DNA from: Actinomycetota bacterium
GTDB lineage: Bacteria; Actinomycetota; Geothermincolia; Geothermincolales; RBG-13-55-18
Assembly: GCA_040757835.1 (NCBI GenBank)
Contig: JBFLWJ010000010.1
Span: 73,097-109,768, forward strand
DNA: 36,672 bases
Direction: 5' to 3'
Part shown: piece after piece, positions 31,086 to 36,672 of the stretch
How positions within the stretch are numbered: the first letter of the stretch is position 1
How the letters are laid out: each line of letters begins with the position of its first letter
The notes under the pieces: generated by a model
Database searches by the model: none
Seen by the model: the letters and a program-made list of their open reading frames with translations, nothing else
Told to the model about the DNA's origin: nothing
Translations under genes and position numbers: made by a program

Positions 31086-31304
31086 TTGAGCGCGAAGAAA
31101 GGCCTGCTGGCCCTGGCGGCAGCCCTCCTGGCCATCCTTACGGTCAGTGTGCCCCTGCAGTACCTGGTGCGGCAGGAGGTGGTGGTGGGGCTCGCTTCCG
31201 ATGAGGCACACAGCCATGCCCACGAGGAGGAGGAGCACTCCCACGTCGAAGAGGGCACGGAAGAGGGCGGCGAAGGGCAGGTCGAGGCACAGGAACATAC
31301 GTGA
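31086..31304 (+). CDS. Membrane-anchored His/Glu-rich protein, stopped by in-frame TGA
   Basis: 72 residues from a TTG at 31086 with GGAGGAGA upstream. One transmembrane or signal helix (GLLALAAALLAILTVSVPL) is followed by an external acidic, histidine-rich tail with HSHAHEEEEHSH that could bind divalent metal. The frame stops at TGA 31302-31304 but continues in the same frame for 172 more codons, encoding a beta-sandwich-like domain. The product as written is thus probably the front part of a longer protein. It begins a cluster with an ABC ATPase, permease and TPR protein. Confidence 0.6.
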   Translation: MSAKKGLLALAAALLAILTVSVPLQYLVRQEVVVGLASDEAHSHAHEEEEHSHVEEGTEEGGEGQVEAQEHT

Positions 31305-31823
31305 AGCGATGAGGGCAACGCCAGCGAGGTCTCGCTGGGCACCAACTTAATTGCGAATTACGGATTCGAGGTCGGTACGCGCGAACAGATATGGGGATGG
31401 ACGGAGGTCGCGGCCGAGCAGGGAGAGGCAGTCTACCGCGACCTCGACGTGGCCCGCAGCGGGCTGGCCAGCGCGGCGGTGGCCACCAACGGCGCGGAGG
31501 TCAACAACGCCGGATGGGTGATGAAGCTCGACGAACTACCGCTGCAACACCAATTGGTCGTCGGGGGTTATATCCGTAGTGAGGGCCTGACCGGGGGCGC
31601 GTTCCTCAGGGTCACACTCCAGGGAAAGGATGAGAGCGGCCAGGAGTTACTCGGCTGGGCCTTCAGCGATATAGTTACCGGAGACAGCGACTGGACCCTA
31701 TGCAAGGTCAGCGTCTATGTGCCGCCGGAGACCACCTTGGTGTGGCTGCAGGTCGGTGTGCAGGGCCGGGGCAGAGCCTGGTTCGACGACATCTCCCTGG
31801 TGGTAGAGGAACCTGAAAAATAG
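31305..31823 (+). pseudogene. In-frame continuation after TGA: carbohydrate-binding-like domain
   Basis: Directly after the TGA, with no frame change, 172 codons encode TNLIANYGFEVGTREQIWGW, ARSGLASAAV, GGYIRSEGLTGGAFLRVTL and AWFDDISLVVEE. This is the pattern of a CBM_4_9-like or similar jelly-roll domain (NLI-N-GFE at the start, WFDDISL at the end). The domain start lies only 14 codons after the TGA, and the first usable start inside (GTG 31449) would cut off its first strands. The simplest view is one protein of about 245 residues broken by a nonsense change (for example CGA to TGA). Stop-codon readthrough or selenocysteine is an alternative. Confidence 0.65.
31321..31338 (+). other. SECIS-like hairpin after the in-frame TGA
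   Basis: CCAGCG and CGCTGG form a 6-bp stem closing the loop AGGTCT, the same loop sequence as in the E. coli fdhF SECIS. The loop starts 22 nt after the TGA (17 nt in fdhF). The bulged U of the E. coli element is not present. Confidence 0.25.
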
Positions 31824-31845
31824 GGATATGGAGGTTGGTCAGGAA

Positions 31846-32778
31846 ATGGAAGCGGTACTTCGCATCGAGGACCTGCGCAAGGAGTATCCGGCCGGGTGGC
31901 GGAAGCCGCCGCGCAGCGCCTTGGTGGACCTCGACCTGGAGGTCCCGAAGGGCAGCATAGTCGGATTGCTGGGACCAAACGGTGCGGGCAAGACAACCAC
32001 CCTCAAGTGCGTCATGGGCTTGATCAGGCCGCAATCCGGCAGGATCTGGCTGTTTGGACGGGAAGGAGCGAGCGCGGCAGCGCGCGGCAGCATCGGCTTC
32101 CTCCCCGAGCAGCCCTATTTCGACCTCTATCTCACCCCGCGCCGGCTGCTGTCCTATTACGGCCGCCTGGCGGACATGGATGGGCCTGCCATAAGGACCA
32201 AGACCTCCCACGTGCTCAGCCTCGTCGGCATGGACGATGAGGCAGACCTGGCCATGGAGAAGTTCTCCAAGGGGATGCTGCAGAGGATAGGGTTGGCCCA
32301 GGCCCTGCTCACCGAGCCTGACTTCCTCATCCTCGACGAACCCTCCTCCGGTCTGGACCCCCTGGGGAAGATGCAGGTGCGCGACCTGCTCGCCTCCCTC
32401 CGGAACGGCGGGACCACCATCCTGCTCAGCTCGCATCAGCTCTCGGAGATCGAGGAGGTATGCGACGGCGTGGCCATCATCCATGCGGGCAGCAACGTGG
32501 CTTCCGGGAGCCTGGACGAGCTGCTGAGGCCGCAGGACGAGTTCGAGATCGCACTCGAGCATCCCTGGTCGGCCGATGGTGGCGGGCTGCCGCCGTCGGC
32601 TGCGTGGGCGGATGACTCGCGCACCCGGCTGGTGGCGAGCAAGGAAGGCCTCAACCCCACCCTGCGGGCCCTGGTTGAGGGCGGTGCCGCGATATGCGAG
32701 GTGAGGCAGCGGCGCATGACGCTGGAGGAGTATTTCCTCGCCAAGGTGGGCAGGGAAGGCTGGGAGGTCGGGTCATGA
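31846..32778 (+). CDS. ABC transporter ATP-binding protein
   Basis: 310 residues. Walker A is LLGPNGAGKTTTLK, the Q-loop region GSIGFLPEQPYFD, the signature KFSKGMLQRIGLAQAL (SKGM instead of SGGQ, usual in ABC-2 exporters), Walker B DFLILDEPSSGLDP and the H-loop LLSSHQLSEIE. A C-terminal domain of about 80 residues typical of ABC-2 ATPases ends MTLEEYFLAKVG. It powers export together with the permease encoded next, whose start overlaps its stop by 4 nt. ATG 31846 has GGAGG 10 nt upstream; 31828 is possible. Confidence 0.9.
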   Translation: MEAVLRIEDLRKEYPAGWRKPPRSALVDLDLEVPKGSIVGLLGPNGAGKTTTLKCVMGLIRPQSGRIWLFGREGASAAARGSIGFLPEQPYFDLYLTPRRLLSYYGRLADMDGPAIRTKTSHVLSLVGMDDEADLAMEKFSKGMLQRIGLAQALLTEPDFLILDEPSSGLDPLGKMQVRDLLASLRNGGTTILLSSHQLSEIEEVCDGVAIIHAGSNVASGSLDELLRPQDEFEIALEHPWSADGGGLPPSAAWADDSRTRLVASKEGLNPTLRALVEGGAAICEVRQRRMTLEEYFLAKVGREGWEVGS

Positions 32779-33554
32779 GGGCCGTCGGAGCTTTCGCCTG
32801 GAGCGTGATACAGGACGCGCTGCACCGCAAGGTTTTCTATGCCATCCTGGCATTCACCTTCATCATCATCCTGCTCATCCCCCTGTTGCCCAGCGCGGAG
32901 CTGGGGGTGCAAGTCGACCTCTTGCGCGAGGCGGCCCTGGGCCTCACCAGCGTCATGGCCTTCCTCGTCGCCGTCATCCTGGGTTCCACCATCATCCCGC
33001 GCGAGCGTGAAAAGCGTATCCTGTACAACACCCTTTCCAGGCCCGTTCACCGCTGGCAGTATTATTTGGGCAAATATATAGGCATCGTGCTGGTGGTAGC
33101 GGCGTCCCTGGCCCTGACCTTCCTGGTCCTGCTCGTCTTCGTGCTGGCGAAATTCGGCATCTTCAACCCCGGGCTTGCCAAGGCGTTCTTCACCATCCTG
33201 CTCGAGGCCATGGTGCTGGCCTCGGTGGCCATGCTCGCCTCGGTCTTCTACAGTCCCCTGGTCTGTGTGCTCTTAGCGGGGCTCTTCTATGTCATCTGCC
33301 ACGTCAAGGGCGATTACCTCTACCGCGCCATGACCGATGCCGCTAATAACCCCGTTACGCGGGGGCTGGCGGGAGCCGCCTATTACGTCCTCCCCAACCT
33401 GGAGCGGCTGAACATCAACGAGACCATTGCCCACTCGGAGAGGGTGTTCAGGGTGGGGCCGCTGGAGCTGCTGCTGCTCTTTGCCCTCGCCGTCGCCTTT
33501 ACGGCCATCTTTCTCTGCCTGGGTACATACCTGTTTTCACGGAGGGACCTGTGA
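32775..33554 (+). CDS. ABC-2 type permease
   Basis: 259 residues with about six membrane helices: AILAFTFIIILLIPLLP, VMAFLVAVILGSTII, YIGIVLVVAASLALTFLVLLVFVL, ILLEAMVLASVAMLASVF, LVCVLLAGLFYVICH and LLLLFALAVAFTAIFLCLG. The cytoplasmic EREKRILYNTLSRPVHRWQY loop is the ABC-2 feature that contacts the ATPase. ATGA overlaps link it to the ATPase gene before it and, by GTGA, to the TPR gene after it. The cargo is unknown. Confidence 0.88.
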   Translation: MRAVGAFAWSVIQDALHRKVFYAILAFTFIIILLIPLLPSAELGVQVDLLREAALGLTSVMAFLVAVILGSTIIPREREKRILYNTLSRPVHRWQYYLGKYIGIVLVVAASLALTFLVLLVFVLAKFGIFNPGLAKAFFTILLEAMVLASVAMLASVFYSPLVCVLLAGLFYVICHVKGDYLYRAMTDAANNPVTRGLAGAAYYVLPNLERLNINETIAHSERVFRVGPLELLLLFALAVAFTAIFLCLGTYLFSRRDL

Positions 33555-34264
33555 AGAAAGCGCTGCTTATCTCGCTCGTGGTCCTATTGCTTGCGGCTGC
33601 TCTGCTGCAGTGGGGAGTGGACAGGACGCCGGCCGGGACGAGCGGGGATGATAATGCGGTCTTCCCCACCACCTCCAGCCTGTTCGATCTCCTGGGAGGA
33701 GCCAGGCAGTACCTCGCCTTCACCTTCTTCATCAAGACCGACAAGCTTCACCACGCTTACTACGGCAGCTCCACCCAGGAGGCGGAACTGGTCCCCTACT
33801 TTAAACTGGTAGCCCTCATGGATCCCAACTATGTCAGCGCTTACTACGTGGCCGTCGACATCTTAGCCGCGCTCGGGAAGAGAGAAGAGGCCATCGCCTT
33901 CACCCTGCAGGGCATAGAGGCCAACCCGGAGTCCGCGGATCTATACTACAGCCTCGGGGACCTCTACCTGCAGGAAAAGCGTTTCGATGACGCCAAGGAC
34001 GCGTTCGAGGAGGCAATGAAGTACGAGCCGGAGCTGGTGAGCCGCAGCATGATGCTCACCGCCCTGGCGGCTTCCTGCTCCGCCGTGGGTGACGAGGAGG
34101 GCCGGCGCAAGGCCCTTATGGCCAAAGTCCTATACGACCAGACCCGTCTCTATACCGAGGAACACAGCTACGAAGAGATGAAGACCATCGTCACCTCGAT
34201 AAACACCACTCTAAACAATGTCATGGACACCGGAGAGCAGTTGCCCGGGGAAGGGGGCAGCTGA
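33551..34264 (+). CDS. Membrane-anchored TPR protein
   Basis: 237 residues. An N-terminal hydrophobic segment (ALLISLVVLLLAAALLQWG) anchors or exports it. The segment LFDLLGGARQYLAFTFFIKTDKLHHAYYG is followed by at least three TPR-like helix pairs (VSAYYVAVDILAALGKREEA, PESADLYYSLGDLYLQEKRF and DDAKDAFEEAMKYEPE). Proteins of this form are found next to ABC-2 permeases and probably assemble or dock the exporter. Start is GTG 33551, overlapping the permease stop, with GGAGGG upstream. Confidence 0.85.
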   Translation: MKKALLISLVVLLLAAALLQWGVDRTPAGTSGDDNAVFPTTSSLFDLLGGARQYLAFTFFIKTDKLHHAYYGSSTQEAELVPYFKLVALMDPNYVSAYYVAVDILAALGKREEAIAFTLQGIEANPESADLYYSLGDLYLQEKRFDDAKDAFEEAMKYEPELVSRSMMLTALAASCSAVGDEEGRRKALMAKVLYDQTRLYTEEHSYEEMKTIVTSINTTLNNVMDTGEQLPGEGGS

Positions 34265-34279
34265 GGTCCGGCGGCCGCG

Positions 34280-34309
34280 TTGTTCTGGCGCGGCGGCATG
34301 GTTTATTAT
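34280..34309 (+). promoter_or_regulatory. Candidate tRNA-Val promoter
   Basis: TTGTTC (34280-34285) and TATTAT (34304-34309) are 18 bp apart. The predicted start lies about 30 nt before the tRNA. Confidence 0.35.
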
Positions 34310-34346
34310 TCTCGTGGCCGCGCAATAAGATACAGAGGGATACAGA

Positions 34347-34421
34347 GGGCGTTTAGCTCAGCGGGAGAGCGCCTGCCTTACAAGCAGGAGGTCATGGGTT
34401 CAAATCCCTTAACGCCCACCA
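34347..34421 (+). tRNA. tRNA-Val(TAC)
   Basis: The cloverleaf closes: acceptor GGGCGTT/AACGCCC, D-arm with TAGCTCAGCGGGAGAGC, anticodon stem CCTGC/GCAGG with loop CTTACAA (anticodon TAC at 34379-34381), T-arm around GTTCAAATC, and CCA encoded at 34419-34421. The T-stem has one T-T mismatch. The final 16 nt from inside the T-arm onward (34407-34422) recur at 36558-36573, marking this gene as an integration site. Confidence 0.95.
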
Positions 34422-34422
34422 A
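34407..34422. repeat. Attachment-site-like direct repeat, left (attL)
   Basis: CCTTAACGCCCACCAA, the 3' end of tRNA-Val plus one base, is repeated exactly at 36558-36573. A duplication of a tRNA 3' end is the usual trace of site-specific integration. Confidence 0.7.
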
Positions 34423-34427
34423 TTTCC

Positions 34428-34448
34428 AGGGCCTTTATGGCCCTTTTT
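34428..34448 (+). terminator. Intrinsic terminator after tRNA-Val
   Basis: AGGGCC and GGCCCT form a 6-bp stem with a 5-nt loop, followed by TTTTT. It lies inside the island boundary, just after the left attachment repeat. Confidence 0.8.
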
Positions 34449-34655
34449 ATTCGGGTAGAATCGCTTGATATGGTTACACCGTAAGAATGAGAAGGACCGT
34501 TGTAAGGCTTGATACACTTCTCTTCCCTGTTGAGCGGTGCCCTGGTTGTCAGCAAGGTGATGTAAGCTGGTTTATGGGCAACGTCCCTTCGTTGAATAGT
34601 AAAGGGCATGACAATAATTAGCAGATTTAAAGTTTGAATAATGGAGAGCACATAC
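34449..34655. other. Leader region of the island gene
   Basis: 207 bp of lower GC content with no convincing promoter. TTGAAT and TAATTA at 17 bp spacing are the best match but poor. Confidence 0.3.
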
Positions 34656-36308
34656 ATGGATGAGATAGCTCGCTGGTCGAGTATGGCGGAAGGCCAATTC
34701 TTCGAGAGGAAGTCGGCCTACGACCGCTCCGGACCTCACCCCAAGAGAAGAAACGCCAAAGATATCATCTCTGATATTGTCGATACCCTTTCGGCCATGG
34801 CTAACGCCGATGGAGGGGAGTTTGTCCTGGGGATGGAGGACGATGGTACGGTAACCGGAGTTCCTCATCCCGAGCTGACTGTTAAGGGATTTCTCGATGC
34901 TCCCCGCGATCCGAACCGTATAAACCCGGGAATTATTTGCCGGCATAGGGAGGTCGTCACTGAAGGCGGCCACCTTCTCCTGCATTTCAGGGTGGAATGG
35001 AGCCCCCTCGTGCACCAACTGGCTGATGGCAGGTATCTGTACAGGATGAGGGATTCGAACATGCCGTTTGAAGCGCACAAGATATCCGCCCTGAAGTCGT
35101 CAAAAGCCCAGGGCTTGTTCGAAATGGTATTTCCGCCGAGAACCTCCTTGAAGGACATAGATATCGAGCTCGTCGATTCGCTTGACCTGGACCGCCTGGA
35201 CGGAGAAACCGCTATCGATCTGCTTGAGCGTTTTCGCCTGGTAGAGAGGCATAACGGCCACGTCGCACCTAACCGTGCCTGCCTGCTTCTCTTCGGTAAA
35301 GACCCGGCGAAATGGCATCCCCGCTGCGGCATCGACTTCGTGCGCTGGGAAGGAACGGAGAGGAAAGGTGGCGCTGAACTCAATATCGAGAAACGCATAC
35401 GTATCGAAGCTCCCCTCGCGGTGCTGCCCAAGCAGGCCTTCGAGGCCATCAAGCCGTTTATCCGTGAAAGGCAGCAGCTCGTGGATCTATTCTTCACTGA
35501 GCGGCTCGAATATCCCACGTTCGCCTGGCAGGAAGCCCTCATAAACGCCATCGCACACCGTGACTACAGCATACAGGGAACCCCCATAGAGGTTTGGATG
35601 TTCGATGACAGGATGGAGATAAAGAGCATGGGGCCGCCTCCCGAACCGGTCACGGTTGAGGCATTGAGCCGCGGTGAGCACCTGCATCTTTCCAGGAACC
35701 CTATCATCGTGCGCGTTCTTGCAGAACTCGGATACATGCGTGACCTGGGTGAAGGCATTCCACGTATGTTCTCGGAGATGGAAAGCCAGGGTTATTATCC
35801 TCCTGTTTTTGACCTGGTAGGCGGTGCTAACTTTCGCGTGATACTCAGAAACCAACCTATATATGACCAAGAGACCGTGGAGTGGTTGAGAAGATATGCT
35901 GAGTTTGATTTAACTGGCGACCAGAAGAGGCTCCTCGCCTTTGCTCACGCTCACGGAGACCGGTTTACCAGCAAGGATTATCAGAAACTCACCGAATTGG
36001 ACGTGTACAAGGCATCCCTTTCGATAAAGGGTATGGTTAGGAAAAACATAATTCGTTCTACCAGCAAAGGAAGCAGGGTCTACGAACTCGTTGAAACGCC
36101 GGGTAAGCATGAGGAACCACCGGAAACCCTCTCGTTGCTCCTGCCATTGCTTAAGGAGAGAGACATCTCAAACCTGGACATAAGGGAAGCCCTAGGGATA
36201 TCCAGGCCTACCGCGACACGTATTGCAGTAGAGTTATGTGCTAAGGGTTGGCTTGAAAAGAGCGGCAGCGGGAGGTGGACGCGGTATCGACTCGCGAGGG
36301 CACTATGA
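34656..36308 (+). CDS. AlbA_2 / HATPase_c_4 / winged-helix protein (COG2865-like)
   Basis: 550 residues. The N-terminal AlbA_2 (Schlafen AlbA-type) nucleic-acid-binding domain is shown by AEGQFFERKSAYD and IVDTLSAMANADGGEFVLGM. A GHKL ATPase-like domain in the middle has EALINAIAHRDYSIQGTPIE and DDRMEIKSMGPPPEPVTVE. Two winged helices form the C-terminus, the last with NLDIREALGISRPTATRIAV. Related proteins are called transcriptional regulators or RecG-like and are often found in mobile islands and defence regions; a precise function is not known. ATG 34656 has GGAGAG 7 nt upstream; 34641 lacks a ribosome site. Its stop codon lies inside the first 72-bp repeat. Confidence 0.85.
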   Translation: MDEIARWSSMAEGQFFERKSAYDRSGPHPKRRNAKDIISDIVDTLSAMANADGGEFVLGMEDDGTVTGVPHPELTVKGFLDAPRDPNRINPGIICRHREVVTEGGHLLLHFRVEWSPLVHQLADGRYLYRMRDSNMPFEAHKISALKSSKAQGLFEMVFPPRTSLKDIDIELVDSLDLDRLDGETAIDLLERFRLVERHNGHVAPNRACLLLFGKDPAKWHPRCGIDFVRWEGTERKGGAELNIEKRIRIEAPLAVLPKQAFEAIKPFIRERQQLVDLFFTERLEYPTFAWQEALINAIAHRDYSIQGTPIEVWMFDDRMEIKSMGPPPEPVTVEALSRGEHLHLSRNPIIVRVLAELGYMRDLGEGIPRMFSEMESQGYYPPVFDLVGGANFRVILRNQPIYDQETVEWLRRYAEFDLTGDQKRLLAFAHAHGDRFTSKDYQKLTELDVYKASLSIKGMVRKNIIRSTSKGSRVYELVETPGKHEEPPETLSLLLPLLKERDISNLDIREALGISRPTATRIAVELCAKGWLEKSGSGRWTRYRLARAL

Positions 36309-36374
36309 ATCAGCCTAGGCGTAGAAAACCTGTGCGGGAAGCTGATTCATAGAGCGGTTTGGGTGATTCATAGG
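36303..36374 (+). repeat. 72-bp hairpin repeat, copy 1
   Basis: Identical to 36423-36494. It begins CTATGAATCAGC and this arm is mirrored by GCTGATTCATAG after a 26-nt loop, making a perfect 12-bp stem; a third arm GATTCATAGG follows. Copy 1 starts inside the stop region (CTA TGA) of the ATPase gene. Confidence 0.95.
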
Positions 36375-36422
36375 AATACTTAGAACAAGCTGGGAAAACA
36401 GCAACACAATTCAACGGAGTCG

Positions 36423-36494
36423 CTATGAATCAGCCTAGGCGTAGAAAACCTGTGCGGGAAGCTGATTCATAGAGCGGTTTGGGTGATTCATAGG
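36423..36494 (+). repeat. 72-bp hairpin repeat, copy 2
   Basis: Exact copy of 36303-36374 at a period of 120 bp; the 48 bp in between are unrelated. Only two copies are present, and the paired 12-bp arms mark them as structural or protein-binding units rather than CRISPR repeats. Confidence 0.95.
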
Positions 36495-36557
36495 GAGACA
36501 CGGTAATGCCTAGACTGCCCCATCGAGGATGACAAGTGGGGTAATGTCTTCCAAGGG

Positions 36558-36573
36558 CCTTAACGCCCACCAA
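36558..36573. repeat. Attachment-site-like direct repeat, right (attR)
   Basis: CCTTAACGCCCACCAA, identical to 34407-34422 at the 3' end of tRNA-Val. The bases before it do not continue the tRNA, as expected for the distal copy. Confidence 0.7.
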
Positions 36574-36582
36574 AGCAATAGA

Positions 36583-36605
36583 AGCCGGGCTCCGCGCCCG
36601 GCTTT
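36583..36605 (+). terminator. Intrinsic terminator, probably the original tRNA-Val terminator
   Basis: AGCCGGGC (36583-36590) and GCCCGGCT (36596-36603) form an 8-bp stem with loop TCCGC, ending in TTT. It lies 10 bp after the right attachment repeat, where the tRNA would have ended before integration. Confidence 0.75.
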
Positions 36606-36672
36606 CTCACTTGAATCGCCTTAGCGCCGAGACAGTAGGGGGAGAAAGCTTGCAATGCTTCTACGAACCCAA

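Larger units (their letters stand above)
34423..36557. mobile_element. 2.1-kb island between tRNA-Val attachment repeats
   Basis: The segment lies between the tRNA 3' end and its 16-bp copy. It has lower GC and different codon use (for example TTT GAT TTA ACT) than the surrounding genes, one gene (34656-36308) and twin 72-bp hairpin repeats. No integrase is present, so it is either a remnant of a larger element or a passive cassette mobilised by an enzyme from elsewhere. A possible 44-codon frame at 34487-34621 (RCPGCQQG) has no ribosome site and may be debris. Confidence 0.6.
36309..36672. other. End region without a confirmed gene
   Basis: Holds most of the first repeat, the second repeat, the right attachment repeat and a terminator. 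After that a GGGGGAGA and an ATG at 36655 may begin another gene, but only six codons are in the window. Confidence 0.5.

Noticed and set aside
31302..31304. Reassignment of TGA as a sense codon in this organism
   Set aside because: Many clear genes here end at TGA (for example the FGGY kinase, MerR, ABC ATPase and IscU), so TGA is a normal stop.
34487..34621. 44-codon frame with RCPGCQQG
   Set aside because: No ribosome site and no family; may be remnant DNA of the island.
36303..36494. CRISPR array
   Set aside because: Only two copies, 72 bp long with a strong internal palindrome, and no cas genes.
36303..36494. Type III toxin-antitoxin RNA repeats or retron RNA
   Set aside because: No ToxN-like protein and no reverse transcriptase in the window; the repeats follow, not precede, the gene.
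36655..36672. Start of a new gene at the right edge
   Set aside because: Only six codons are visible, not enough to support a call.

Overview
The window is GC-rich bacterial DNA. Starts are ATG, GTG or TTG after purine-rich ribosome sites, and TAA, TAG and TGA all act as stops. The gene content fits an anaerobic or microaerobic, deep-branching actinobacterial lineage: rubrerythrin, an FNR-type regulator, IscU-type Fe-S assembly, DsrE and TusA sulfur carriers, paired acyl-CoA dehydrogenases with TetR and MerR regulators, and secreted proteins with a shared ~100-residue repeat. The taxonomic guess rests on gene style, not on a marker gene.

Left part (1-11.6 kb): the end of a secreted repeat protein cut off by a small inverted-repeat element; a VOC protein; a glycerol-kinase-like FGGY kinase with altered substrate residues; then a near-consensus promoter followed by a 32-bp perfect palindrome in front of acyl-CoA dehydrogenase / LiuR-like MerR / acyl-CoA dehydrogenase. 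Three TetR regulators, RNase D (probably leaderless) and a transglutaminase-like plus membrane zinc-ribbon pair follow.

Middle (11.8-19.7 kb): a dTDP-sugar cluster (rmlA-like, a cupin related to RmlC but without any histidine, rmlB, a family 2 glycosyltransferase) with no rmlD in view; two GYD-domain paralogues; a deacetylase-fold protein lacking the catalytic Tyr; and a secreted polysaccharide deacetylase with four C-terminal repeats related to those at the left edge.

Sulfur/redox region (19.8-28.4 kb): a seven-gene minus-strand set (DUF255 thioredoxin-fold protein, NifS/IscS-like protein, IscU, zinc ribbon, DsrE-like, TusA, rubrerythrin). The cysteine-desulfurase homologue lacks its PLP lysine and other active-site residues, so it is probably not an ordinary desulfurase. 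Upstream lie a 47-residue Cys-rich protein behind a well-placed FNR-type box, an FNR/CRP regulator that fits that box, and a MarR / CPA2 antiporter / CBS operon.

Right part (28.5-36.7 kb): an acyl-CoA synthetase alpha-like protein; a four-gene ABC export cluster whose first gene is broken by an in-frame TGA followed by a SECIS-like hairpin; and tRNA-Val(TAC). The last 16 nt of the tRNA and its flank recur 2.15 kb downstream. These repeats bracket a small island with one AlbA_2/HATPase/winged-helix gene and two 72-bp hairpin repeats, the first starting inside that gene's stop codon. The tRNA-Val island and the lysine-less IscS/IscU operon are the two most unusual parts of the window.
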